This document shows positions 43,381 through 51,953 of a stretch of 64,000 bases of DNA, in pieces. The position numbers and the translations under genes are program-made. Location: NCBI GenBank assembly GCA_031551775.1, contig JAVBND010000010.1, positions 1 through 64,000 on the forward strand, in the 5' to 3' direction. The stretch comes from Anaerozeibacter sp031551775. Lineage in GTDB: Bacteria > Bacillota > Clostridia > Christensenellales > Aristaeellaceae. A model generated the notes under the pieces. That model saw nothing but the letters and a program-made list of their open reading frames with translations. It was not told where the DNA came from and ran no database searches. The stretch's first letter is position 1; each line of letters opens with the position of its first letter.

Positions 43381-43388
43381 CGTTAACG
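43381..43388. promoter_or_regulatory. Candidate LacI-type operator, copy 2
   Basis: Second CGTTAACG, 137 bases from the first and about 110 bases before the regulator's start codon. The two could be bridged by a tetrameric or dimeric LacI-type protein. Confidence 0.45.
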
Positions 43389-43496
43389 CACACGTTTTTG
43401 TGCATTATTACGGCTGTACAAACGCAAAAAAGTGTGCTACCATGAGCACGGACCGTGAAGGTTAACGGTCGAAAAGTTATTAAGGGGGGAGCGGCG

Positions 43497-44573
43497 GTGC
43501 CCGAAGCCCCGGAAAAAGTCACGCTGAAGTTGATTGCCGAAAAATCCGGTACGTCGATTGGGACGGTAGACCGCGCGCTGATGGGCCGCAACGGCATCAG
43601 CGAAAAGACCAAGCAGCGCGTGCTTGATGTGGCCCGCGAGCTGGGATACCGGCCCAACCGTTTCGCAAGCGCGCTCAGCCGCAAGAAAATTCTCCGGCTC
43701 GGAATTGCTTACCCCGAAAACCCGCGCGGCTTCTACGGCTTTATCGACCAGGGCGTCGACCGCGCCGCGGAAGAACTGGCGGATTACGGCGTCACGATCG
43801 AAAAACTGCGCTACCCGGCGCAAACCCCGTCCGATCAGGCGGAAATGATGAAGGCGCTTGAACCGGATCATTTTGACGCGCTGGCCGTCAACGCGGCGGG
43901 CCCCGCCACATCGATTGAAATCAACCGCATGACCCGTGCGGGCGTGCCGGTCATTACCTTTAACAGCGATGCGCCCGACAGCGATCGGCTGTTTTTTGTC
44001 GGCAACGACTCCCTGCAATCGGGCCGGATGGGCGCGGAATTGCTTGGGCGGATGCTGGGCGGCGAAGGCGCCGTGACCGTTATGGGCAATTTTGCGCAGG
44101 TGACGCCTTTTGCCGAGCGCTTCGGCGGCTTTTGTGATGTGATTCAAAACGAATACCCCGGCATAAGGCTCTATCCCTGCGCCGATTGTTTCAGCGATTC
44201 GGCCATTGCGTCAAGGAGCCTGATCTCGGTTCTTGCGCAAGTGGCGGACATGAAGGGCGTGTTCTGCACCGGTTATTCATCAACCGTTGGCGCCATCACG
44301 GCGCTCAAGGCGCTAAACCGCAAGGACATCGTGCTGATCGGCTACGATGTAAGCGAAGAAATCATAGGCGCGCTGCTTGACGGCTGGTGCGATGTGCAGC
44401 TTTTCCAGGACCCTTACCGGCAGGGTTACGAGGCCGCGCGCTTGCTCGCGCGGCACCTGCTTGAGGGCTGGACGCCCGATCAGGCGCGGCTTCACATCGA
44501 GACCCACATTGTGCTTAAACACAACGCGGAAAGCTACAAATCCGGCCTTGTCCGGTGGGACAGGTTCACCTGA
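43497..44573 (+). CDS. LacI-family transcriptional regulator of hexuronate genes
   Basis: 358 residues. HTH near residues 8-55: TLKLIAEKSGTSIGTVDRAL with the hinge helix RPNRFASALSR. It has a periplasmic-binding-protein effector domain of the Peripla_BP_4 type from about 65. GTG 43497 is chosen for AAGGGGGGAG upstream. It is the first gene of a six-gene plus-strand run with eda, uxaA, kdgK, SDR and uxaC, and faces a sugar importer, so it probably represses both in the absence of a uronate or KDG-type inducer. The exact effector is not shown by sequence. Confidence 0.88.
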   Translation: MPEAPEKVTLKLIAEKSGTSIGTVDRALMGRNGISEKTKQRVLDVARELGYRPNRFASALSRKKILRLGIAYPENPRGFYGFIDQGVDRAAEELADYGVTIEKLRYPAQTPSDQAEMMKALEPDHFDALAVNAAGPATSIEINRMTRAGVPVITFNSDAPDSDRLFFVGNDSLQSGRMGAELLGRMLGGEGAVTVMGNFAQVTPFAERFGGFCDVIQNEYPGIRLYPCADCFSDSAIASRSLISVLAQVADMKGVFCTGYSSTVGAITALKALNRKDIVLIGYDVSEEIIGALLDGWCDVQLFQDPYRQGYEAARLLARHLLEGWTPDQARLHIETHIVLKHNAESYKSGLVRWDRFT

Positions 44574-44578
44574 CGGCG

Positions 44579-44640
44579 GGCCTGAAATTTCCGCTTGGCG
44601 CATATTTCAGGCCGGAGTATAAGGATATTTCAGGCCGGAG
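44579..44640 (+). repeat. Direct repeat with competing hairpins before eda
   Basis: ATATTTCAGGCCGGAG occurs twice (44602-44617 and 44625-44640, period 23). A complementary arm GGCCTGAAAT (44579-44588) can pair with ATTTCAGGCC of either copy, so two mutually exclusive 10-bp stems are possible. It lies between the regulator stop and the eda ribosome site. Confidence 0.6.
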
Positions 44641-44672
44641 CAAAACGATCATCAAATTGGGAGGGATTGCTT

Positions 44673-45629
44673 ATGGATATGCTCGAAAAACTGTCGCTGG
44701 CGGGTCTGGTCCCGGTCATCAAGATCGAGAACAGTGAGGATGCCGTACCGCTTTGCAAGGCGCTCAGTGACGGCGGCCTGCCGGTGGCCGAGATCACCTT
44801 CCGCACCGACGCAGCGCAGCAGGCGATTGAAAACGTGCACGGGCAGCTTCCGGACGTGCTGCTGGGTGCGGGCACCGTGCTGACGGTTGATCAGGTCAAA
44901 CGCGCGGTGGGCGCGGGCGCAAGTTACATCGTCTCTCCCGGCTTCAACCCCGACGTGGTGGGGTATTGCGTCAAGAACGGCATCGCCGTGCTGCCCGGTT
45001 GCGCCAACCCCAGCGACATTGAAATGGCGCTGTCCTATGGCCTGAAAACCGTCAAGTTCTTTCCGGCGGAGGCGCTGGGCGGGCTCAAGCTCATCAAGGC
45101 CATGAGCGCACCCTACGGCGGGATCAGCTTTGTGCCGACCGGCGGCATCGACGAGAAGAACGTGCTTGAGTACCTGTGTGCCCCTTGTGTCAAGGCCGTG
45201 GGCGGCAGCTGGATGGTACCGGGCGACGCGATCAGACAAAAAGACTGGGCGCGCATCACGGCGCTTGCCGCCGGGGCGGTAAAGCTGATGCTCGGCTTTG
45301 AGCTTAAGCACATCGGCATCAACAGCGAAAGCGCCGAAGGGGCGATGGAGACCGCCAAAGCGCTTGGGGCGCTTCTGGGCCAGCCGGTAAACGAGGGCAA
45401 TTCCAGCGTGTTCGCGGGAGCATCGTTTGAAGTGATGAAGAGGACGGGGCCCGGCGCGAACGGCCATATCGCCATCGGCGTGAACAGTGTGGAGCGCGCC
45501 GTGTGGCACTTGAAAAAACGCGGTTACGCCTTTGACGAAGGCTCCTCATCCATCAAGGACGGCAAACTCGTCAAGATTTATTTCGCCGATGAAATCGGTG
45601 GTTTCGCGTTCCACCTGATTCAAAAGTAA
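44673..45629 (+). CDS. eda: KDPG/KHG aldolase fused to a C-terminal VOC domain
   Basis: 318 residues against about 205-215 for a plain aldolase. Residues 1-205 are a class I KDPG aldolase: Glu40 (VAEITFR), Schiff-base Lys128 (VKFFPAE) and PTGGI at about 155. Residues about 208-318 form a second domain (LGFELKHIGINSES to DEIGGFAFHLIQK) that looks like one vicinal-oxygen-chelate/glyoxalase module. GGGAGGG lies about 7 bases before ATG 44673. It cleaves 2-keto-3-deoxy-6-phosphogluconate to pyruvate and glyceraldehyde-3-phosphate, the last step of the operon's pathway. The job of the VOC domain is unknown. Confidence 0.9.
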   Translation: MDMLEKLSLAGLVPVIKIENSEDAVPLCKALSDGGLPVAEITFRTDAAQQAIENVHGQLPDVLLGAGTVLTVDQVKRAVGAGASYIVSPGFNPDVVGYCVKNGIAVLPGCANPSDIEMALSYGLKTVKFFPAEALGGLKLIKAMSAPYGGISFVPTGGIDEKNVLEYLCAPCVKAVGGSWMVPGDAIRQKDWARITALAAGAVKLMLGFELKHIGINSESAEGAMETAKALGALLGQPVNEGNSSVFAGASFEVMKRTGPGANGHIAIGVNSVERAVWHLKKRGYAFDEGSSSIKDGKLVKIYFADEIGGFAFHLIQK

Positions 45630-45640
45630 GGGACCGCAAG

Positions 45641-47101
45641 ATGAAAAACGCGCTTTTGATCGCCCCGGGCGACGATGTCGCGGTGGCGCTTACCGATCTT
45701 GCGAAAGGCGAGGCCGTGCTCGGCGTCACGGCGCTTGAAGACGTTCCCGCCGGGCACAAGATCGCGCTTACGGCCATAGCCAAAGGATCAGACGTGCATA
45801 AGTACGGGCACACAATCGGGCACGCGGCAATGGATATCGCTCCGGGGCAACACGTGCACACGCACAACCTCAGGACCAATCTGTCGGGCGAGCTTGACTA
45901 CAGCTACCAACCGGCGCCGCCCGGGGCATCGCGCGCGCTTGAAGGCTCCTTCATGGGCTATGAACGCCCGGACGGGCGCGTCGGCACGCGAAACGAAATC
46001 TGGATCATCCCGACGGTCGGGTGCGTCGCCCAAACCGCCGAGCAGGTAGCGCACGCGGCATCCAATTTGAACGCGGACGGCGTTTACGCGCTGACACATC
46101 CCTACGGGTGCAGCCAATTGGCGGACGATCACGCGCGCACGCGGGACCTGCTTGCGCTTCTGGCCCGCCACCCCAACTGCGCCGGCGCGCTGATTCTTGG
46201 GCTCGGGTGCGAGAACAACCATGTCCATGGATTTCAAGAAGCGCTCGGCGATTACGACCCCGCGCGGATCAAGTTCCTAAACGCGCAGGATGAGGAAGAC
46301 GAACTGAGCGCGGCGCTTGAACTGGTCCGTGAATTGATTGAAACGGCGTCGGGCGACAGGCGCACGGCACAGCCGCTGTCAAAGCTCGTCGTCGGGCTCA
46401 AGTGCGGCGGAAGCGACGGCTTTTCGGGGCTGACGGCCAACCCGCTTTTGGGTGCGTTTTCCGATGGGCTCGTCGGGGCGGGCGGCACGGCGCTTATGAC
46501 CGAGGTGCCCGAGATGTTCGGCGCGGAAGTCGGGCTCTTGAACCGGTCATCAAGCCGTCCGGTCTTTGATGAGGCGGTCCGCATGATCAACGGCTACAAG
46601 CGCTACTTCCTGCGCTTCGGCCAGCCGTTCTACGTATACCCCTCTCCCGGCAACAATGCGGGCGGCATCACGACGCTTGAGGACAAGAGCCTGGGCTGCA
46701 CGCAAAAAGGCGGCTCGGGGCCGGTTGTCGGCGTCTTGGATTACGCCAGGCCGGTTCGCGCGCGCGGGCTCAATCTGGTCAATGGACCGGGCAACGACGG
46801 ATGCGCGATCACGGCGCTGGCCGCCGCGGGCGCGCAGGTCATCCTGTTCACCACCGGCCGCGGCACGCCCATGGGCGCGCCTGTGCCGACGCTCAAGATT
46901 GCCAGCAACACGCCGCTCGCAAAGAGAAAGCACAACTGGATTGACTTTGACGCGGGACCCATCGCCCGGGACGAAAGCCTTGAAGCGGCGCTTGAGCGGT
47001 TTTCCCGCCTTGTGATTGGGACCGCAAGCGGCGCGAAGGCCAAGAATGAGTTGAACGGCCAGCGCGCCATTACCCTCTTCAAGGATGGCGTCACACTGTA
47101 G
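45641..47101 (+). CDS. uxaA: Altronate dehydratase (UxaA family)
   Basis: 486 residues. N-terminal SAF domain (about 1-85, with VHKYGHTIGHA) followed by the UxaA catalytic part: GRVGTRN at about 110, TVGCVAQT, THPYGCSQ, GLGCENN, LKCGGSDGFSG, PSPGNNAGGITTLEDK and NGPGNDGCAITA. It dehydrates D-altronate to 2-keto-3-deoxygluconate, using iron. It starts 12 bases after eda and precedes kdgK. A mannonate dehydratase (UxuA) is not present, so the galacturonate branch is favoured. Confidence 0.92.
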   Translation: MKNALLIAPGDDVAVALTDLAKGEAVLGVTALEDVPAGHKIALTAIAKGSDVHKYGHTIGHAAMDIAPGQHVHTHNLRTNLSGELDYSYQPAPPGASRALEGSFMGYERPDGRVGTRNEIWIIPTVGCVAQTAEQVAHAASNLNADGVYALTHPYGCSQLADDHARTRDLLALLARHPNCAGALILGLGCENNHVHGFQEALGDYDPARIKFLNAQDEEDELSAALELVRELIETASGDRRTAQPLSKLVVGLKCGGSDGFSGLTANPLLGAFSDGLVGAGGTALMTEVPEMFGAEVGLLNRSSSRPVFDEAVRMINGYKRYFLRFGQPFYVYPSPGNNAGGITTLEDKSLGCTQKGGSGPVVGVLDYARPVRARGLNLVNGPGNDGCAITALAAAGAQVILFTTGRGTPMGAPVPTLKIASNTPLAKRKHNWIDFDAGPIARDESLEAALERFSRLVIGTASGAKAKNELNGQRAITLFKDGVTL

Positions 47102-47136
47102 AAAACCGACCATTTGCGATAGAAAGGATGATTCCC

Positions 47137-48171
47137 ATGGCCAAGGTCGTAACCTTCGGCGAAATCATGCTTCGCCTAAAGAGCCCCGGATTCGAGCGCT
47201 TTTTTCAGTCCCCTTCACTTGAGGCCACCTTCGGCGGCGGCGAGGCCAATGTGTCGGTCAGCCTTGCCAACTTTGGAATGGACACCGCGTTTGTGACGGT
47301 CCTGCCGAAAAACGACATCGGCGAGGCGTGCCTTCGCGAACTGCGCGGGTTTGGCGTGGACGTAAGCCGCGTCGCGCGCACCGACGGGCGCATGGGCATC
47401 TACTTCCTTGAGGCGGGCGCGGTGCAGCGGGCGAGCAAGGTCATCTACGACCGCGCGGACAGCGCCATCTGCCTGGCAAAACCCGGCGACATCGATTGGG
47501 ATCAGGCGCTTTCGGGCGCGACATGGCTGCACATCACCGGCATCACGCCCGCCATTTCGCAAGGCGCGGCGGATCTGTCCCTCGAAGCGGTCATAGCCGC
47601 CCATGCAAAAAACATCCATGTCAGCTGCGACCTCAACTACAGAAAGAACCTTTGGAAGTACGGAAAATCCGCCCGCGACGTCATGGGGGAACTTACGAAG
47701 TACGTGGATACCGTCATCGCCAATGAAGAGGACGTTCAAAAGGCGCTCGGGATCAGCGCGTCAAGCGCCGCCGAAGTTGAATCGGGTGAGCTTGACGCGG
47801 CGCAGTACCAGGCCATCGCCAAGGCCGTGATGGAGAAGTATCCAAACGTCAAACGCGTGGCGATCACGCTGCGCGAATCGAAATCCGCCAGCCACAACGA
47901 CTGGAGCGCGTGCCTTTACAACGGGCGTGAATTCTACCTGAGCCGCAAGTATTCGATTACCGACATCGTCGATCGGGTAGGCGGCGGCGACAGTTTTTCG
48001 GGCGGATTGATCTACGGCCTCAACCATTTTGAAGACGAAAGAAGCGCGCTCGAATTCGCGGTGGCGGCATCCTGTCTCAAACACACGATCGGCGGCGACT
48101 ACAACCGCGTATCGGTCAATGAAGTGGAAGCGCTCATGAAGGGCTCGGGTTCGGGCCGCGTACAACGCTAG
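47137..48171 (+). CDS. kdgK: 2-keto-3-deoxygluconate kinase (PfkB family)
   Basis: 344 residues. Phosphorylates KDG to KDPG, between UxaA and Eda. PfkB features: FGEIMLRLKSPG at the start, FGGGEANVSVSLANFG at about 29-44, and the C-terminal anion hole/catalytic base RVGGGDSFSGG. ATG 47137 follows AAAGGA with 8 bases between; another in-frame ATG nine bases earlier abuts it. Confidence 0.9.
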   Translation: MAKVVTFGEIMLRLKSPGFERFFQSPSLEATFGGGEANVSVSLANFGMDTAFVTVLPKNDIGEACLRELRGFGVDVSRVARTDGRMGIYFLEAGAVQRASKVIYDRADSAICLAKPGDIDWDQALSGATWLHITGITPAISQGAADLSLEAVIAAHAKNIHVSCDLNYRKNLWKYGKSARDVMGELTKYVDTVIANEEDVQKALGISASSAAEVESGELDAAQYQAIAKAVMEKYPNVKRVAITLRESKSASHNDWSACLYNGREFYLSRKYSITDIVDRVGGGDSFSGGLIYGLNHFEDERSALEFAVAASCLKHTIGGDYNRVSVNEVEALMKGSGSGRVQR

Positions 48172-48188
48172 AAAAGGTGGGACGACAA

Positions 48189-48959
48189 ATGCTTGACATC
48201 CCTCAACTGTTCTCCCTTGTCGGGCAAACCGCCATCGTAACCGGCGGCGCGACCGGGATCGGCCTTGCGGTCACGCGCGCGCTTGTCGCATCGGGCGCGA
48301 AGGTCATCGTGCTCAGCGCGGGCGAGCGCGAAACGCGCGAAGCGGCGCTGGCCGAATTGAACGGCCGCGCGGTATTTCATCCATACGACGTCACCGATAC
48401 CGCTTTGGCGCCAAGGACGGTTGAGGAACTCATCCAGGCACACGGCCCCGTCTCGATCTTCATCTCAAACGCCGGCAACCACGTCAAAAAGCTGATCGAG
48501 GATATGACGGTTGAGGATTTTGAGTCGGTGCTTGACGTGCACCTCGTGGGCGCGTTTGCGCTGACCAAGGCGCTCATCCCGCACATGAAGGCGCAAAAGA
48601 AAGGCTCCATCGTCTACATGGCCAGCATGACCAGCTACATCGGACAGAGCGCCGTGTGCGCTTATTCAACCGCGAAGGCGGGCCTGCTCGGCATGGTGCA
48701 TACGCTCGCGAGCGAGTGCGGCGCGGACAATGTGCGCGTCAACGCCGTCGCACCCGGATGGATTGATACGCCCATGTTCCGCCGCGCGACCGATACCGAC
48801 CCGGTTAGGCTCAACAAGATCATGGGGCGCATCCCCATGAAGCGCGTGGGTACGGGTGAGGACATCGGTCTGGCGTGCGTGTACCTGTGCTCGGAAGCCG
48901 CGCGCTATGTGACCGGCGTATGCCTGCCGGTCGACGGCGGCGGACTGATCGGATTTTAG
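48189..48959 (+). CDS. Short-chain dehydrogenase, likely the hexuronate/keto-sugar reductase of the operon
   Basis: 256 residues, classical SDR. NAD(P) motif TGGATGIG near residue 19, NAG as SNAGNH, catalytic Ser in MASMTS, Tyr-x-x-x-Lys in YSTAK, and the C-terminal GVCLPVDGG. It resembles KduD/gluconate 5-dehydrogenase types. ATG 48189 has AAGGTGGG upstream. Because the operon has uronate isomerase and altronate dehydratase but no UxaB/UxuB, this SDR may reduce tagaturonate (or fructuronate). A role as 5-keto-4-deoxyuronate-pathway dehydrogenase is the alternative. Confidence 0.85.
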   Translation: MLDIPQLFSLVGQTAIVTGGATGIGLAVTRALVASGAKVIVLSAGERETREAALAELNGRAVFHPYDVTDTALAPRTVEELIQAHGPVSIFISNAGNHVKKLIEDMTVEDFESVLDVHLVGAFALTKALIPHMKAQKKGSIVYMASMTSYIGQSAVCAYSTAKAGLLGMVHTLASECGADNVRVNAVAPGWIDTPMFRRATDTDPVRLNKIMGRIPMKRVGTGEDIGLACVYLCSEAARYVTGVCLPVDGGGLIGF

Positions 48960-49023
48960 AGCATTCTCGCAAATCCATCCGGACTTGATCGCGGGAACGC
49001 TGAAGAGGATCGAGGAAAAAGAC

Positions 49024-50424
49024 ATGAATGCGCGGTTCAGCGAGGATTTGCTTCTCACAAACCGGACGGGCAAGCGCCTGTTCGAAGACTACGCCCGGAA
49101 CATGCCCATCATCGATTACCATTGCCACCTGTCGCCTCAGGCGATTTACCAAGACAGGCCCTTTGAGGACCTGGGCGAGATGTGGCTGTCGGGCGACCAT
49201 TACAAGTGGCGCGCCATGCGCACCTTCGGCATCGACGAACGCCTGATCACGGGCGATGCCAGCTACTACGAAAAGTACATGGCGTTTTCGTCGATCCTGC
49301 CCCAGTTGATCGGCAATCCCCTTTACGTCTGGTGCGCGCTTGAACTCAAACGTTTTTTTGGCATCGACGAGGCCGTAACCGCTCAAAACGCCGGGGACAT
49401 CTACCGCCTGACCAAAAAAATGATCGAGGAGAGGCGCATGTCCCCGCGCTGGTGCATGGAAGCTTCGGGCGTAGAAATGGCGGCAACGACCGAGGATCCG
49501 CTGGATGACCTGAGCTACCACAAAAAACTGGCCGCCGACAAGACGTTTCACGTGCGGGTGCTGTCGGCATTCCGCCCCGATAAGTCGCTCTACATTGAGA
49601 AGGACGGTTTTGCCGATTACGTCAAGCAACTGGCCCAGACGGCCGGATGCGAAATTGCGACTTTCGACGCTCTTATCGCGTCTCTCGAGAAGCGCCTGAT
49701 CCACTTTCAGTCGATCGGCACCATGATCAGCGACACAGGCATCGAGGGACTCACCTGGCGGGAAGCGACGAAGGCGGAGCTCGACAGCACGCTTCGGGCG
49801 GCGCTAAACGGCGAAGCGTTGACCGCGGATCAGGTCGATAAGCACCGCTCAGCCTTCATGTCCGCGATGGGCGAATTGTATCACCGCCACGGCTTTGTCA
49901 TGCAGGTACACATCGGCACCTACCGCGACGCCAACCGCCGTCAAACGGGCGCGCTCGGCCCGGATACCGGCCACGATGCCACGCGGGACGAATGCGTGGT
50001 TCAGGGCCTGGGCGCGTTGCTCAACCGCCTGAACGAAGCGGGCGCGCTGCCCAAGACCATCCTCTATCCTTTGAACCCCGATCACGCGGAGCCCCTTGCG
50101 ATCCTCGCCAGCTGCTTCTGTTCCGGCGGCACGCGCGCCAAAGTGCAACTGGGCGCGCCCTGGTGGTTCAACGACCAAGCCTACGGCATCGAACGCCAGT
50201 TCCGCGCGGTGTCGAGCCTCTACCCCTTGAGCCTGTCGGTGGGCATGCTGACCGACAGCCGCAGCTTCCTTAGCTACCCCCGGCATGAACTGTATCGCCG
50301 CGTACTGTGCAATTACCTGGGCGAAATCATTGAGCGGGGCGAATACTTCGGGGATGAGGCTGAGGTCCGGCGGACGGTTGAGAACGTATGCTACCAAAAT
50401 GCCAAGGCGTATTTCGGATTGTAG
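49024..50424 (+). CDS. uxaC: Glucuronate/galacturonate isomerase
   Basis: 466 residues, the standard length. It converts glucuronate to fructuronate and galacturonate to tagaturonate, the first step of the pathway. The amidohydrolase-fold metal motif IIDYHCHLSP lies near residue 26, and the family motifs MWLSGDHYKWRAMR, GPDTGHDATRDE and PWWFNDQ follow. ATG 49024 is preceded by GAGGAAA; a frame 13 codons longer lacks a site. Last gene of the operon, ended by a strong hairpin. Confidence 0.95.
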   Translation: MNARFSEDLLLTNRTGKRLFEDYARNMPIIDYHCHLSPQAIYQDRPFEDLGEMWLSGDHYKWRAMRTFGIDERLITGDASYYEKYMAFSSILPQLIGNPLYVWCALELKRFFGIDEAVTAQNAGDIYRLTKKMIEERRMSPRWCMEASGVEMAATTEDPLDDLSYHKKLAADKTFHVRVLSAFRPDKSLYIEKDGFADYVKQLAQTAGCEIATFDALIASLEKRLIHFQSIGTMISDTGIEGLTWREATKAELDSTLRAALNGEALTADQVDKHRSAFMSAMGELYHRHGFVMQVHIGTYRDANRRQTGALGPDTGHDATRDECVVQGLGALLNRLNEAGALPKTILYPLNPDHAEPLAILASCFCSGGTRAKVQLGAPWWFNDQAYGIERQFRAVSSLYPLSLSVGMLTDSRSFLSYPRHELYRRVLCNYLGEIIERGEYFGDEAEVRRTVENVCYQNAKAYFGL

Positions 50425-50444
50425 AAATTCACGCAACAAAAAAG

Positions 50445-50485
50445 GGGGCTGTCCTGAAAACCGCCAGGACAACCCCTCATTTTTA
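50445..50485. terminator. Bidirectional terminator between uxaC and the VOC gene
   Basis: Stem GGGG-TGTCCTG / CAGGACA-CCCC with one mismatch, 8-base loop, then a T-run broken by one A. On the minus strand the stem is followed by CTTTTTTG. Confidence 0.85.
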
Positions 50486-50525
50486 TTTGCATTATATCGC
50501 GATTTTCAATACACAAACCAACATA

Positions 50526-50936
50526 TCAATACACAACATCCTTCATGATCTGCCAGCCTACGCCAAACTTGTCAACCACCCAGGCGAACAATTCGCCGTA
50601 GGGCTGGGGGGCAAGTTCCATCAGCACAATACCGCCCTCGCTCAGCCGTTCGTAGGCCGCTTTGACCTCGTCCAGCGTGTCAAAATGCACCATCAGCGTC
50701 AGCATGCCGGAAGGCGGCGGATTGGGCTGCATATCGCTGAAATTGAAGATCGTGCCCTTCATCGTCATCTTCGCGAAGGCCACCATGTCGCGCGTCTCCT
50801 CGGTCACCGGCGCGTAGGGATTGGGCGGCATGTCCGAAAGCTTCAGGACCTTTAAATCGGTGCCGCCGAAAACCTCTTTGTAAAACTCGATTGCTTCAAG
50901 CGCGCGTCCGCCCAGGTTCAAATACGGCTCAATCAT
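50526..50936 (-). CDS. VOC-family (PhnB-like) protein
   Basis: 136 residues, complete PhnB-type vicinal oxygen chelate fold: IEPYLNLGGRALEAIEFYKE at the start, a middle MKGTIFNFSD strand, and the C-terminal GELFAWVVDKFGVGWQI. Proteins of this group are often annotated as 3-demethylubiquinone methyltransferase-like or glyoxalase-like; their reactions are mostly unknown. It follows lplA by 42 bases and is the last gene of the leuA run. Confidence 0.85.
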   Translation of the reverse strand: MIEPYLNLGGRALEAIEFYKEVFGGTDLKVLKLSDMPPNPYAPVTEETRDMVAFAKMTMKGTIFNFSDMQPNPPPSGMLTLMVHFDTLDEVKAAYERLSEGGIVLMELAPQPYGELFAWVVDKFGVGWQIMKDVVY

Positions 50937-50978
50937 GGCTCGTTCCCCCTGTGTTTTTATTCTTTTATGATGCCCCGC

Positions 50979-51938
50979 CTACACATCCTTTAGCCAAAGG
51001 CCTATGTCATTTTCACCGATCGCCGATGCACGCTCAAGCAGCGCGTCGCCGCGCCACGGGCAACCCTCAAGCGCCGTTTCCAGGCGCTCCTTGAGCGTCT
51101 CGTCCATGGAGTCGGTGAACACCCTTACGCCCGTCGCAAAGCCGCCCATGATGTTCGCGTAAAGCTCCACGCCGCCCCAGGGAAAGCGCGTACACATCTC
51201 AACGTCGCCCGCGGGCGAAGCGCCGTAGTTCCAGTCCCAGCTTGCGTACTTGTCGTTTAGCGCGTCCATGCCTTCGGCCTTTTCCGCTTCCGCGCGCTCA
51301 ACCGGCGCTTGCCCATACTCCGAGCGGAAAGCGTCAATCATCGCCTGCTTCATCGTTTCAACCGTGACCGTTCCAAGTTCGGACAGGTTGACCACCCGTG
51401 ACGGCACGGATTTTACACCCTTGGCTTTGAGCTTGTCGGGCGAAACATTGAGATAGCGGGGAAGGATGCCCATATCGACTGAGACCATGACGGTTCCATG
51501 GTGAAGCGCGCCTTCCCTGAGCAGGCGGAACGCGTTGCCCGAAAACTTGCGGCCCGACGCGGTGATGTCGTTGCGCCCGCTGGCTTCGCAAGGGATTCCA
51601 AGCGACTTGACCGCGCGCATCACGACGCCGAGCTGGCGCGCCACATCGTAGTCCTCGCGCGGGACGATGAAGGAAAAGTTGAGGTTGCCAAGGTCATGGT
51701 ACACCGCGCCGCCGCCGGAGGAGCGCCGCGCGAGCGTAGCGCCCTCTTGCTTCATGCGCTCTATGTGGCACTCGCGCCAGGCGTTCTGGCCCGCGCCGAT
51801 CACCACCGTATGTTTGTTTTGCCACAGGAACAAAAGTGCCTGGCCTTCGGGAAGCGACTTGAGCAGCGCGTCCTCAAGCGCGAGGTTGATGTGCGGGTTT
51901 GTTTGATCGGTGACCAGGATGCGCGTGGATTTGATCAT
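50979..51938 (-). CDS. lplA: Lipoate-protein ligase A
   Basis: 319 residues. Attaches free lipoate, through lipoyl-AMP, to carrier domains. The BPL/LPL catalytic domain has ARRSSGGGAVYHDLGNLNFS (about 69-88) and the lysine loop GRNDITASGRKFSGNA (about 119-134), plus the C-terminal small domain found in longer LplA. GGAGA 6 bases upstream. No lipoylated complex (glycine cleavage, PDH) is encoded in this window. It lies 15 bases after the AEC transporter gene. Confidence 0.92.
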   Translation of the reverse strand: MIKSTRILVTDQTNPHINLALEDALLKSLPEGQALLFLWQNKHTVVIGAGQNAWRECHIERMKQEGATLARRSSGGGAVYHDLGNLNFSFIVPREDYDVARQLGVVMRAVKSLGIPCEASGRNDITASGRKFSGNAFRLLREGALHHGTVMVSVDMGILPRYLNVSPDKLKAKGVKSVPSRVVNLSELGTVTVETMKQAMIDAFRSEYGQAPVERAEAEKAEGMDALNDKYASWDWNYGASPAGDVEMCTRFPWGGVELYANIMGGFATGVRVFTDSMDETLKERLETALEGCPWRGDALLERASAIGENDIGLWLKDV

Positions 51939-51953
51939 TTGGATCTCCTTTTT

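Larger units (their letters stand above)
43171..43496. other. Divergent regulatory region of the hexuronate unit
   Basis: 326 bases without a gene. It holds the promoter at 43266-43294 for the ABC operon, two CGTTAACG palindromes (43244-43251 and 43381-43388), a related GTTAAC at 43461-43466, and three further inverted repeats towards the regulator gene: GCACA / TGTGC around 43387-43402, GTGCT / AGCAC at 43434-43449 and GACCGT / ACGGTC at 43451-43470. No clear promoter for the LacI gene was found. Confidence 0.7.
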
